64,000 bases of DNA. Origin: Chitinophagales bacterium (GTDB lineage Bacteria > Bacteroidota > Bacteroidia > Chitinophagales > UBA2359). Positions 16,359-25,846 of this stretch are shown one piece after another (the stretch's first letter is position 1; each line of letters begins with the position of its first letter). The DNA is taken from the NCBI GenBank assembly GCA_020628375.1, contig JAHDFD010000006.1, forward strand, positions 1 to 64,000, given 5' to 3'. The notes beneath the pieces were generated by a model. That model did no database searches and was not told the DNA's origin. It saw only the letters and a list, made by a program, of their open reading frames with translations. The translations under genes and the position numbers were made by a program.

Positions 16359-17873
16359 TCATTTGCCAGATTTCAAAATATCCAATATTCTATCAGCAAT
16401 TTTTCTATTATTAGCCAACCTTGGAACTTTATTTTGTCCACCCAACTTTCCTATTGAAGACATATATTTCTTAAATGTTCCTTCTGGTATAATATTAATT
16501 TTTAACCTTCTCAAGATATTACCATCGATCAAATCTTTATAATAGGTATTTTTTTCACACATTAACTGATCGAGTTTTTCTTCCATTTCATTTATAATAA
16601 CATTTGCAGGTAAAGTCTTGAGTTCAATAAACCACTCGTGGTAAGGTATTTCTTCATCATTATTTTGCATCTTTGGCGCAACGGTAAATTCAATTAGTTC
16701 AAGATTAAAAGTATTAATTAAGTGCAATAAAGAGGCTTCTACTTCTTCGACGATTACGTGCTCACCAAATGCAGAAATAAAATGCTTGGTTCTCCCGGTT
16801 ACGATAATCCTGTATGGATTCAAAGAAACGAATTTAACTGTATCACCAATATTATAACTCCATAATCCTGCATCAGTATTAAGTACAAGCGCATAATTCT
16901 TTTCAAGTTCAACTTCTGCCAAGGAAATTCTTTCAGGTTCATCGTCAAAAATCTTATCAGCTTCTACAAACTCGTAAAATATACCCGCATCTAAATTCAG
17001 TAGTAAACCATCATTATTAATTCTATCCTGATAAGCAATAAACCCTTCAGATGCCGGATAGGTTTCAATATATTTTACCCCTCGACCTACACTAGCTTTC
17101 ATCCTTTTCGAATATGGCTGAAAATTAACTCCACCATGAACGATAACTTCTAAGTTGGGAAAAATTTCTTTTATCGTTCGTTTTCCAGTTCTTTCCAATA
17201 AATAGTCAAAATACATTTGTAACCAGGGCGGAATACCACTTATAAGCGTCATGTTTTCATTCACTGTTTCATCGACGATCTTATTCAATTTCAATTCCCA
17301 ATCTTCAATGCAATTAGTGTTATAACTTGGTAATTGATTTGATCGAAGATAAGCAGGTATATGATGGTTGACTATACCAGACATCCTACCTGAAGGGATA
17401 ATTCCTTCAGTATTTAACTCTGGACTACCTGATAAAAATATCATTTTCCCATTCACCCATGATGCCCTTTTCGTTTCATGAATATAAGCAAGTAAAGCAC
17501 TTCTGGCAGCTCTAATATTGTGAGGTAAACTCTCCTTAGTCATCGGAATATACTTCACTCCAGAAGTAGTTCCGCTTGTTTTATTAAAATATTTTGGAAT
17601 GCCTTTCCAAAGGATATTATCCCCACCATTGATGATTGAATCAATATAAGGTTTCAACGACTCATAATCTTGCAGTTTTACCTTTTCTCTGTAATCGTTA
17701 TAGCTATAAATTTTATCAAAATCATGTTCCGTGCCAAATTTTGTTTGTCTTCCGATCTCTATTAAAGACTCAAACAATCTTTGTTGATTCAATACACTGT
17801 CAGAAACAATTCTTTGTGTTTTATTGTGCTGAAATCGAGCTAAACTTCTTGCGAGAAAGGTTTTGATCATCAT
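16359..17873 (-). CDS. GH3-family acyl-adenylating enzyme
   Basis: The 504-residue protein matches the GH3 family, plant acyl-acid amido synthetases, which has bacterial members of unknown role. The adenylate-forming P-loop is FNKTSGTTSGVKYIPMT. ETYPASEGFIAYQ and NTDAGLWSYNIGDTVKF are GH3 core blocks, followed by VTGRTKHFISAFGEHV and the small C-terminal domain with GGQNKVPRLANNRK. It should activate a carboxylic acid as acyl-AMP and may conjugate it to an amine or amino acid. It stands alone, so the substrate cannot be inferred. A second adenylate-type enzyme (LuxE-like) lies about 13 kb away. Confidence 0.85.
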   Translation of the reverse strand: MMIKTFLARSLARFQHNKTQRIVSDSVLNQQRLFESLIEIGRQTKFGTEHDFDKIYSYNDYREKVKLQDYESLKPYIDSIINGGDNILWKGIPKYFNKTSGTTSGVKYIPMTKESLPHNIRAARSALLAYIHETKRASWVNGKMIFLSGSPELNTEGIIPSGRMSGIVNHHIPAYLRSNQLPSYNTNCIEDWELKLNKIVDETVNENMTLISGIPPWLQMYFDYLLERTGKRTIKEIFPNLEVIVHGGVNFQPYSKRMKASVGRGVKYIETYPASEGFIAYQDRINNDGLLLNLDAGIFYEFVEADKIFDDEPERISLAEVELEKNYALVLNTDAGLWSYNIGDTVKFVSLNPYRIIVTGRTKHFISAFGEHVIVEEVEASLLHLINTFNLELIEFTVAPKMQNNDEEIPYHEWFIELKTLPANVIINEMEEKLDQLMCEKNTYYKDLIDGNILRRLKINIIPEGTFKKYMSSIGKLGGQNKVPRLANNRKIADRILDILKSGK

Positions 17874-17942
17874 CTTAATTTGAAGGAATTAAACTAGCAT
17901 TATACCACTAAAATCAAATATTTATTCAGATAATAGTATAAA

Positions 17943-17976
17943 AAAAGCCCTGTATCAAAATTGATACAGGGCTTAA
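17943..17976 (-). terminator. Terminator of the giant adhesin gene
   Basis: The hairpin gccctgtatca / tgatacagggc with an aaat loop is followed on the minus strand by a run of seven T. Confidence 0.8.
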
Positions 17977-18013
17977 AATTATTATATAATTTCGAAAAAC
18001 GAAATCATAAATA

Positions 18014-21000
18014 TTACTTGATAAATCTTGTAGTAGCAGCTTCATTATTAACAGCCACATTAATGATATAAACACCAGCACCAAATGATGCAGTATCAAT
18101 ATTAATATCATTAGTTCCTGCATTAACATCTGCATTGTTATTATATACTAATTTACCAGTTACATCAAAAATCTGAATTGTTGCATCAGAAGTGTTCTGA
18201 ACTGTAACAGTAATAACCAAGTTCTCATTTACAACTGTTCCGTTAGTAGTAACCTGAACAGGTGCTTCACGATCAACTAAAACAACATCAGAAACAATAG
18301 CAGTTACACCATCGAAGTCAGTTGCTTTTAAACGGTAGTAATTAGCACCTGTTAAAGGAGCTTCATCTACTAATTGGTATCCTTTAAGTACTACACTGTT
18401 ACCTGCACCCTGAACGTTTCCAATAGCTTCGAAGTTAACACCATCTGCAGAACGCTCAACAGTAAAGAAGTCATTTTCAGTTTCAGTAGCAACTACCCAG
18501 TCAACATTATTTACATCACGATCTGCATACGCTTTGAATTCAACTAACTCAACTGCAGTTTTAATACAAGAAACTCCAGAAATAGGTAATTGAGTTGTAC
18601 AGCCATTTGCATCTGTTGCAGTAATAACAACAAATTCATTGTCTAAGAATGGTCCTAATTGGATAGTGTTACCAGTTATAGTTGCACCATTAACAGCATA
18701 AGGAGCAGTTCCTCCTAATACATTGATAATTAAATCGAATGTACCATCAGCTACTTCAGGACAAATCTGAGTAAATCCTAAATCGAAACCATCACATACT
18801 TGTGGTTGATCAACACATGGCTCATCTTGTCCAACATTTAATGTTACCTGAGAACAAGTACTATTCGCATCAGCGTCTTCAGCAACTAAAGAGAACATTT
18901 CACCATCTGCAATTACAGTTTCGTAAACTGTTCCAGCTACTAAACCATTTCCAATGAAATCACCAGAAGGCATGTTATAAACACCTGAACCACCTGAAAT
19001 AGTAAATGCTACTACATAAGCATCTTCACCTGACAAACAAATTGTTTCATAATCAACTACAATTGGATTAGGACATGCAGCAGGAGGTTGAACACCAAAG
19101 TTGTTTCCATCTGCTTCAGTAAGGATTTCACCTGAACCTAAATTGATAGGGAAGCTAATTCCAGTTGTTGGAGTAAATCCATCAGGTAAACCAGAAATAG
19201 TTACTGTGTAATCACCTGGCTCTAAACAGCTATCGAAAATATAAACTCCATTAGCACCAGTTATAACAGTACCTGCAACATTTCCATCTGCATCAGTTAA
19301 AGTAACTGTAGCGCCAGCAACTAATGCTTCACCAGCATCGTAAGCACCATTTCCATTTTCATCGATAAATACTACACCAGAGATTGAACCACATGGAGCG
19401 AATCCGAATCCATCATCTTCAGTAATATCATCACCAGGCTCAATTGTGAAGTCAATAGTAGTTCCAGTTGAGTTATAAGTATCATCTGGTCCACCACCAA
19501 CAATTACAGTATAATCTCCAGGAGGTAAACCTTCGAAATCAAAATCTCCGTTCTCGTCAGTGATAGTAGTACCAACTACATTACCATCAGAATCAACCAA
19601 AGTAATTACTACTCCAGGGATGCCAGGCTCTCCAGGATCTTGCATTCCATTTCCATTTTCATCGAAATAAACAGTAGAACCAAATGAACCAGTATTGTCA
19701 TCAGTACATCCGTCAGGTGTACTTAAGCTTACAGGCACTCCACCACAAGCAGGGTTGATATCAAATATATTAATTGTAACATTTTCACCAACATTGAAAG
19801 GACCAACATTGATTGGGCTTGAAACTGCATCACCAGCAGAGTTATTCACAAAGTAAGAACCACTACCACCTGTTACTGTGATTACAGCTGAGTAAGTTCC
19901 ATCATTATTACATACTGTTTCTGCAGATGCAGATAAAGGATCTTCACAAGACTTAGCACATTCATTCGTATCTACAGTTACTGTAACATCATCACAATTA
20001 CCTTCAGGGTCAGAAACTGTGAAGTTTACTTCTTCACCAGCAAGACCCGAAATAGTTACTAAACCATCATTATCAGTTTCAGAAACTGAACCAGATAAGT
20101 TATATGAACCTGAACCGCCTGAAATTGCAACAACTACGTTGAATGTTCCATCCTGGAATCCATTTGCATCAACACCACACTCAATTGTTGCATTAGCAGT
20201 AATTGGCGAATCACATGCAGGTGCAGGCTGGAATCCGAAATCGTTATCTAAGTTATCTTCTCCTTCTCCTAAGCTTACTTCAAATGAACCAGCAGTTGTT
20301 AATGTTGATCCATCAGGACCAGCTCCTACTGTTACTGTGTAATCTCCAGCAGGTAGGTCATCGAATAAGTAGTTTCCGTTTGCATCTGTTGTTGCAGTCA
20401 TAGTGTTTCCATCAGCATCTGTTAAAGTTACTGTTACACCAGCAATACCTGGCTCATCAGCATCCTGAACACCATTTCCGTTTGTATCTTCAAATACTGT
20501 ATCTCCAATAGAACCAGTTTCTGGAGCTGCAGGTTGGAATCCGAAATCATTATCTAAGTTATCTTCTCCTTCTCCTAAGCTTACTTCAAATGAACCAGCA
20601 GTTGTTAATGTTGATCCATCAGGACCAGCTCCTACTGTTACTGTGTAATCTCCAGCAGGTAGGTCATCGAATAAGTAGTTTCCGTTTGCATCTGTTGTTG
20701 CAGTCATAGTGTTTCCATCAGCATCTGTTAAAGTTACTGTTACACCAGCAATACCTGGCTCATCAGCATCCTGAACACCATTTCCGTTTGTATCTTCAAA
20801 TACTGTATCTCCAATTGAACCAGTTTCTGGAGCAGGAGTACAATCAACAACAGTTAAAGTTGCAGAAGCAGAAGCATCTTCACATTCAGTTCCATCACTT
20901 AAATCTGCATTTTCTACTGTATAAGTTACTGTGTAGTTACCAGGAGTTAAGCCAGAAGCATCAACTGATCCATCAGCAGCAATAGAAGCACCACCATCAA

Positions 21001-24000
21001 TTGACCAGCTTCCACCAGCATCTCCATCACTTGCAAACTGTCCAGAAGTTGGGTTAGCACTACCTTCCTGATCACATAATGTAAGGTCAGCAATAGAACC
21101 AGCGTTTACAGTTCCACATTCTTCAGGAGTACAATCTTCTGGAGAAACAACTGTAACAGGTAAACTTCCACAACCTGGATTGATATCAAAAACTACAACT
21201 GTTTGATCAGCACCAACAGTAAATGGTCCTACAACTACCGGGCTTGAAACAGGATCTCCTGATGAAGTACCAATGTAATATGAATCACTTCCTCCTGAAA
21301 TTGTTATTGTAGCCGAGTAAGTTCCATCTTCATTACAGAAAGACTCTGAGCTTGCCGATAATGGCGCATCACACGCTTTATTACAGGCTGAAGTATCCTC
21401 ATCAATAATTACAGGATCACAAACACTTTCAGGGTCTGCATCAGTAATAGTAATAGTAATATTTCCATCTGTTGAATTTCCACTTCCTACGATTGGCTCA
21501 GAACCATCATAGTTAGAAATATTCAAATCACCAGATATATTATAAGCACCAGAACCTCCGCTTACTGTTAAAGTGTAAGCATACAAGTTTGTTAAGTTAC
21601 CATTAGCATCTTCTTCACAATCTAATATTAATTCAGCTGAAATAGGAGTATCGCAAGTTGGTTCAACTACAGCACAATCAACAATTGTTAAAGTAGCTGG
21701 GTTAGATACCTCATCAGCACATTCAATAGTACCATTTTCAACATCCTCATTTTCTACAGTGTAAATTACTGTGTAAGTTCCAACAGCAAAATCACCTTCA
21801 TTTATAGTCCCATCAAATGCAACTCCATCAATTGTCCAAGTACCACCTGCATCTCCGTCAGAAGTAAATGTACCAGAACTTGGTAATGAACCATCAAATC
21901 CTTCACCTGAACCATTACATAAAGTGATATCTTCAACAGTACCTGCATTTACTTCAGCACAATCTTTTATACACTGGTAAGAATCTGAAATTGTTGCATC
22001 ACAAGGAGCATCTAAAGTGAAAGTATATTGGAATCCATCTTCAAAAGCACCTACAAACACTAATTCTCCTACATTTACTTCACCATTATAAGTTCCTGAA
22101 ACGATTGCAGGATTTGGTGTAGTACCTGTTACTAAGATGTATAAGTTATAAGTACCATCATCTTCTGTTGGACATTCAGCAATTGCTTCAATTGAAAGAT
22201 CACACTCTTCAACTTTAACACAATCTTCACCTTCAACAAAAATTGTTTCAGAACAATCTGCAACGTTTAAGTCAGTAACTGTAAATGTACTAGATTCGCC
22301 AGTAGGTGCAGTAAAACATCCTACAGGTGGATCTATATTATATTCACCAGAACCTCCAGTAATATCGTAGCATATTAAGTAAGTACTTTCTTCACCTTCA
22401 ACACATTCTGAAGTAACCGTTACATTCAAATCACATTCAAATGCTTTAACACAATTGATTGTTTCACTGAAAGAAGCAGTACAACCCGAATCAGCATCAT
22501 CTACAACATTGAAATCAGCAGTAGCTCCATCATTGTAAACAACAATAATAGGAGAGCCGTCATTTGAGCCATTGAAATCACCTAAAACAGTGTATGATCC
22601 TGATCCACCAGAAATAGTATAAACGTTTGTTTGGATTCCAGTTACATCATCACATTGCTCTTCAACAGTAATTGCCAAATCACATCCAGCTTTTGCACAG
22701 TTAATATCTTCTGAATAATCAGCAGTACATTCTGCATCAGCTGCATCAACAACCGAAATACTTGCAGTTTGTCCGTCAGAGTAAACTAAGATAATTGGAG
22801 AACCATCATTTTCACCTGAGAAATCTCCGTTAACAATATATTCACCAGAACCACCAGAAATAATGTAAGTATTTTGTTGAGTACCTCCAGTTTCGTTACA
22901 ATCTTCAATTACTTCAATAGCAATATCACAACCTGCTTTGGCGCAGTTAATAATTTCTTCATAAGCAGCAGTACATTCTGCATCAGCAGCATCAGCTACT
23001 TGAATATTAGTTGTTTGACCATCAACATAGTCAACTGAGAAAGGCTCACCTGCTTCTACTGTTCCTGTGAAATCACCTGAAACTGAATATTCTCCTGAAC
23101 CTCCAGAAAGAATAAAGGTGTTTGTTTGATCGTTAGTTACATCATTACAATCTTCTGAAACAGTAATCGTAATTTCACAACCTGCTTTTGCACAATTCAC
23201 AATTTCTTCGTAAGAATCTGAACATTCTGCATCAGCTGCATCTACAACTTGAATATTTGTTGTTTGACCATCGATGTAGTCAACTGAGAAAGGCTCGCCT
23301 GCTTCTACTGTTCCAGTAAAATCACCAGTAATCGAGTATTCTCCTGAACCACCTGAAATAATGTAAGTATTCGTTTGATCATTTGTTATATCATTACAAT
23401 CTTCTGAAACAGTAATAGTTAACTCACATCCGGCTTTAGCACAGTTTACAATTTCTTCATAAGCAGCAGAACATTCTGCGTCAGCAGCATCTGTTACCTG
23501 AATATTTGTTGTTTGACCATCGATATAGTCAACTGAGAAAGGCTCGCCTGCTTCTACTGTTCCAGTAAAATCCCCAGAAACTGAATACTCTCCTGAACCA
23601 CCAGCAAGAATATAAGTATTCGTTTGATCGTTCGTTGTATCATCACAATCTTCTGAAACAGTGATTGTAATTTCACAAGCTGCTTTTGCACAATTGATAA
23701 TTTCTTCGTAAGCAGCAGAACACTCTGCGTCAGCAGCATCTACAACCTGTAAGCTTGTAGCCTGACCATCAAGATAATCAACAGTAAAAGCCTCTCCAGA
23801 ACTTACCGTTCCATTAAAATCACCAGAAACCGAGTATTCCCCAGAACCTCCGGTAATGATGTAAGAGTTCGTCTGGTCGCCAGTTGCATCATTACAATTC
23901 TCACTTACCTGAATCGCAATATCACAATCAGCAGCCTTAACGCAATTGACAGATTCACTAACAGAAGCTGTACAAGTATCATCAGCATCGTCAACAACGT

Positions 24001-24238
24001 TAAAATTAGTTGTTAATCCGTCAATGTACTCGATAGCAATCGGTGAGCCATCATTTGCACCATTAAAATCACCAGAAACTGAATAGCTTCCGGAACCACC
24101 TGTGATGGTGTAAACATTCGTTTGAACTCCTTCTACGTTGTCACATTCTTCGACAACAGAAATGCTCAAATCACACTGCGCCATCGTAACAAAAGAGCAC
24201 GATAGTAACAATGCGAAAAAGAATAAAATTTTTCTCAT
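18014..24238 (-). CDS. Giant secreted repeat adhesin with T9SS sorting domain
   Basis: The 2074-residue protein starts with a Sec signal (about 1-21, ending VTMAQ). Seven 83-residue repeats follow from C22 to about 602, each opening CD/CE-type and holding TGGSGxYSVSGDF and a Cys before the next unit. Two divergent units come next. The middle has four or more SdrD/Cna-B-like domains (SIGDTVFEDTNGNGVQDADE, then LPAGDYTV). Near the end, DFFTVERSADGVNFEAIG and YYRLKATDFDG lead into a type IX C-terminal domain ending GVYIINVAVNNEAATTRFIK. Regular cysteines suggest disulphides in the repeats. It should be exported by T9SS and anchored or released at the surface, probably for adhesion or gliding. 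It is followed by a strong terminator. Confidence 0.88.
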   Translation of the reverse strand: MRKILFFFALLLSCSFVTMAQCDLSISVVEECDNVEGVQTNVYTITGGSGSYSVSGDFNGANDGSPIAIEYIDGLTTNFNVVDDADDTCTASVSESVNCVKAADCDIAIQVSENCNDATGDQTNSYIITGGSGEYSVSGDFNGTVSSGEAFTVDYLDGQATSLQVVDAADAECSAAYEEIINCAKAACEITITVSEDCDDTTNDQTNTYILAGGSGEYSVSGDFTGTVEAGEPFSVDYIDGQTTNIQVTDAADAECSAAYEEIVNCAKAGCELTITVSEDCNDITNDQTNTYIISGGSGEYSITGDFTGTVEAGEPFSVDYIDGQTTNIQVVDAADAECSDSYEEIVNCAKAGCEITITVSEDCNDVTNDQTNTFILSGGSGEYSVSGDFTGTVEAGEPFSVDYVDGQTTNIQVADAADAECTAAYEEIINCAKAGCDIAIEVIEDCNETGGTQQNTYIISGGSGEYIVNGDFSGENDGSPIILVYSDGQTASISVVDAADAECTADYSEDINCAKAGCDLAITVEEQCDDVTGIQTNVYTISGGSGSYTVLGDFNGSNDGSPIIVVYNDGATADFNVVDDADSGCTASFSETINCVKAFECDLNVTVTSECVEGEESTYLICYDITGGSGEYNIDPPVGCFTAPTGESSTFTVTDLNVADCSETIFVEGEDCVKVEECDLSIEAIAECPTEDDGTYNLYILVTGTTPNPAIVSGTYNGEVNVGELVFVGAFEDGFQYTFTLDAPCDATISDSYQCIKDCAEVNAGTVEDITLCNGSGEGFDGSLPSSGTFTSDGDAGGTWTIDGVAFDGTINEGDFAVGTYTVIYTVENEDVENGTIECADEVSNPATLTIVDCAVVEPTCDTPISAELILDCEEDANGNLTNLYAYTLTVSGGSGAYNISGDLNISNYDGSEPIVGSGNSTDGNITITITDADPESVCDPVIIDEDTSACNKACDAPLSASSESFCNEDGTYSATITISGGSDSYYIGTSSGDPVSSPVVVGPFTVGADQTVVVFDINPGCGSLPVTVVSPEDCTPEECGTVNAGSIADLTLCDQEGSANPTSGQFASDGDAGGSWSIDGGASIAADGSVDASGLTPGNYTVTYTVENADLSDGTECEDASASATLTVVDCTPAPETGSIGDTVFEDTNGNGVQDADEPGIAGVTVTLTDADGNTMTATTDANGNYLFDDLPAGDYTVTVGAGPDGSTLTTAGSFEVSLGEGEDNLDNDFGFQPAAPETGSIGDTVFEDTNGNGVQDADEPGIAGVTVTLTDADGNTMTATTDANGNYLFDDLPAGDYTVTVGAGPDGSTLTTAGSFEVSLGEGEDNLDNDFGFQPAPACDSPITANATIECGVDANGFQDGTFNVVVAISGGSGSYNLSGSVSETDNDGLVTISGLAGEEVNFTVSDPEGNCDDVTVTVDTNECAKSCEDPLSASAETVCNNDGTYSAVITVTGGSGSYFVNNSAGDAVSSPINVGPFNVGENVTINIFDINPACGGVPVSLSTPDGCTDDNTGSFGSTVYFDENGNGMQDPGEPGIPGVVITLVDSDGNVVGTTITDENGDFDFEGLPPGDYTVIVGGGPDDTYNSTGTTIDFTIEPGDDITEDDGFGFAPCGSISGVVFIDENGNGAYDAGEALVAGATVTLTDADGNVAGTVITGANGVYIFDSCLEPGDYTVTISGLPDGFTPTTGISFPINLGSGEILTEADGNNFGVQPPAACPNPIVVDYETICLSGEDAYVVAFTISGGSGVYNMPSGDFIGNGLVAGTVYETVIADGEMFSLVAEDADANSTCSQVTLNVGQDEPCVDQPQVCDGFDLGFTQICPEVADGTFDLIINVLGGTAPYAVNGATITGNTIQLGPFLDNEFVVITATDANGCTTQLPISGVSCIKTAVELVEFKAYADRDVNNVDWVVATETENDFFTVERSADGVNFEAIGNVQGAGNSVVLKGYQLVDEAPLTGANYYRLKATDFDGVTAIVSDVVLVDREAPVQVTTNGTVVNENLVITVTVQNTSDATIQIFDVTGKLVYNNNADVNAGTNDINIDTASFGAGVYIINVAVNNEAATTRFIK
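20225..20836. repeat. Two adjacent near-identical 306-bp copies
   Basis: Bases 20225-20530 and 20531-20836 encode two consecutive SdrD-like domains of 102 residues each. Reading them line by line I find only about three differences (for example ctgg/ttgg, cgtt/catt and ataga/attga), so the duplication is recent or kept uniform by recombination. Confidence 0.9.
22433..24175. repeat. Seven tandem 249-bp coding repeats
   Basis: These encode the seven 83-residue units of the adhesin. Units 3, 4 and 5 are most alike at protein level (CEITITVSED / CELTITVSED openings); the first and last are the most divergent, a pattern expected from internal expansion. Confidence 0.85.
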
Positions 24239-24502
24239 AATGCAGTTTTTAGAAAATTTTTATGATTAAAAAAAGTAATTTTTCATTCTCAGAGAATTGG
24301 ACATAGCAATTCAGCGTGTAAATATACGAACACTTTACCGCAAAATGGGCATACATCTTCGTATTTTATGTTGAATTAATATTAATTATTTATCAAAGTT
24401 GTTTTACAATTCAAACAAAACCGCTTTGACTAAAAAATATTTCATAGTTTACTTCCATATACCAATATTTTTCCTTCTAAATTTGTCTTCAAATATTCAA
24501 CA
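24239..24502. promoter_or_regulatory. Divergent intergenic region of adhesin and tyrS
   Basis: This AT-rich 264-bp gap must hold both promoters. On the plus strand TAAATTTG at 24478-24485 is a candidate tyrS -7 box, 17 nt before the ATG, although no -33 box at the right distance is seen. On the minus strand a TATATTTA lies about 90 nt upstream of the adhesin start. Nothing else is evident. Confidence 0.35.
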
Positions 24503-25774
24503 ATGAATTTAATTGAAGAACTTAAATGGCGTGGAATGGTCCACGATTACATGCCTGGTTTAGAAGACATACTAAAAAAAGAAAAATGCTCTGCATACTT
24601 AGGGACTGATCCTACAGCTGATTCGTTGCATGTAGGAAATTTATCTTCCCTTATGTTATTGATACATTTTCAACGATTTGGTCACACACCAATTGTTTTA
24701 ATGGGGGGAGCCACGGGCATGGTTGGAGATCCTTCCGGCAAAAGTAAAGAAAGAAATTTACTTTCTGAAGAGGCAATTCAGAAAAATCTAGATGGGCAGC
24801 GAAAACAGATGGAAAAATTGTTTGATTTTAACGCCGAAAACAATCCAGCTGTAATGGTAAACAATTACGACTGGTACAAAAACATGAACTTACTCGATTT
24901 TCTAAGAGACGTTGGCAAACACTTGACTATCAACTATATGTCTGCTAAAGAGTCTGTAAAGAAACGTATTGATTCTGGCTTATCTTTTACTGAATTTTCT
25001 TACCAATTAATTCAGGGATATGACTTTTACTATTTGTGGAAAAACTATAATTGCAAAATTCAATTAGGAGGATCAGATCAATGGGGAAACATAACTTCTG
25101 GTACTGAATTGATAAGAAGAATGGAAGGTGGAGAGGCTTATGCACTCACTTGTCCATTAATTACTAAAGCCGATGGCACTAAATTCGGAAAATCGGAAGA
25201 TGGTGCAGTTTGGCTAGATGCCGACAAAACTTCTCCTTATAAGTTTTATCAATTTTGGGTAACAACAAGTGATGCTGATGCAGAACAATACATTAAAAAA
25301 TTCACTTTACTTCCTCAAGAAACGATCAATGCTTTAATAGAAGAACACCAAAAAGCACCTCATTTAAAGGTATTGCAAAAGAAACTTGCTGAGGAAGTGA
25401 CAACTATGATACATGGTGAAGAAAATTTTAAGCAGGCTGTCCGAGCTACGCAAATCTTATTCAAGGGTACAAAAGACGATCTTATGTCTTTTTCCAAAAA
25501 CCAGCTCATAGAGGTATTAGAGGGTGTTCCAACTCATAAGTTATTAAGAAGTGAACATGGTGAATCTCTTAATGCAATAGATTTTTTATCGGAACAAACA
25601 GGCATTTTACCTTCAAAAGGTCAAGCAAGAAGAGCCTTACAAGAAAATTCTATAAGAATAAACATGGAAAGAATTGGTCTTGATTACCAGATAACCAAAA
25701 ATGACCTATTAAATGATGAATTTATTTTGGTACAAAAAGGAAAAAAGAATAAATACTTGGTAATTGTTGAATAA
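24503..25774 (+). CDS. tyrS: Tyrosine-tRNA ligase
   Basis: It charges tRNA-Tyr. The 423-residue length is normal for bacterial TyrRS. The class I HIGH motif appears as HVGN in TADSLHVGNLSSLM, and the KMSKS loop as KFGKS in ADGTKFGKSEDGAVW. GYDFYYLW and LGGSDQWGNITSG are tyrosine-binding-site blocks. The C-terminus (ILPSKGQARRALQENSIRIN) is an S4-like RNA-binding domain. Confidence 0.97.
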   Translation: MNLIEELKWRGMVHDYMPGLEDILKKEKCSAYLGTDPTADSLHVGNLSSLMLLIHFQRFGHTPIVLMGGATGMVGDPSGKSKERNLLSEEAIQKNLDGQRKQMEKLFDFNAENNPAVMVNNYDWYKNMNLLDFLRDVGKHLTINYMSAKESVKKRIDSGLSFTEFSYQLIQGYDFYYLWKNYNCKIQLGGSDQWGNITSGTELIRRMEGGEAYALTCPLITKADGTKFGKSEDGAVWLDADKTSPYKFYQFWVTTSDADAEQYIKKFTLLPQETINALIEEHQKAPHLKVLQKKLAEEVTTMIHGEENFKQAVRATQILFKGTKDDLMSFSKNQLIEVLEGVPTHKLLRSEHGESLNAIDFLSEQTGILPSKGQARRALQENSIRINMERIGLDYQITKNDLLNDEFILVQKGKKNKYLVIVE

Positions 25775-25846
25775 AATCACTTAGTGATTACTATTTTACA
25801 TAATTTTGAAAACACCTGTAATTCTTAAAATTGCAGGTGTTTTTTT
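25775..25846 (+). terminator. Palindrome, candidate -7 box and terminator after tyrS
   Basis: Directly after the tyrS stop is the 15-bp palindrome aatcacttagtgatt (25775-25789). Then comes TAATTTTG (25801-25808), a perfect TAnnTTTG match, and a hairpin aacacctg / caggtgtt (25811-25841) with a T run that runs directly into the next gene's ATG at 25847. Confidence 0.6.

Noticed and set aside
20019-20985. Plus-strand ORFs opposite the adhesin
   Set aside because: Low-complexity shadows of the repeat-coding strand with no start context or family.
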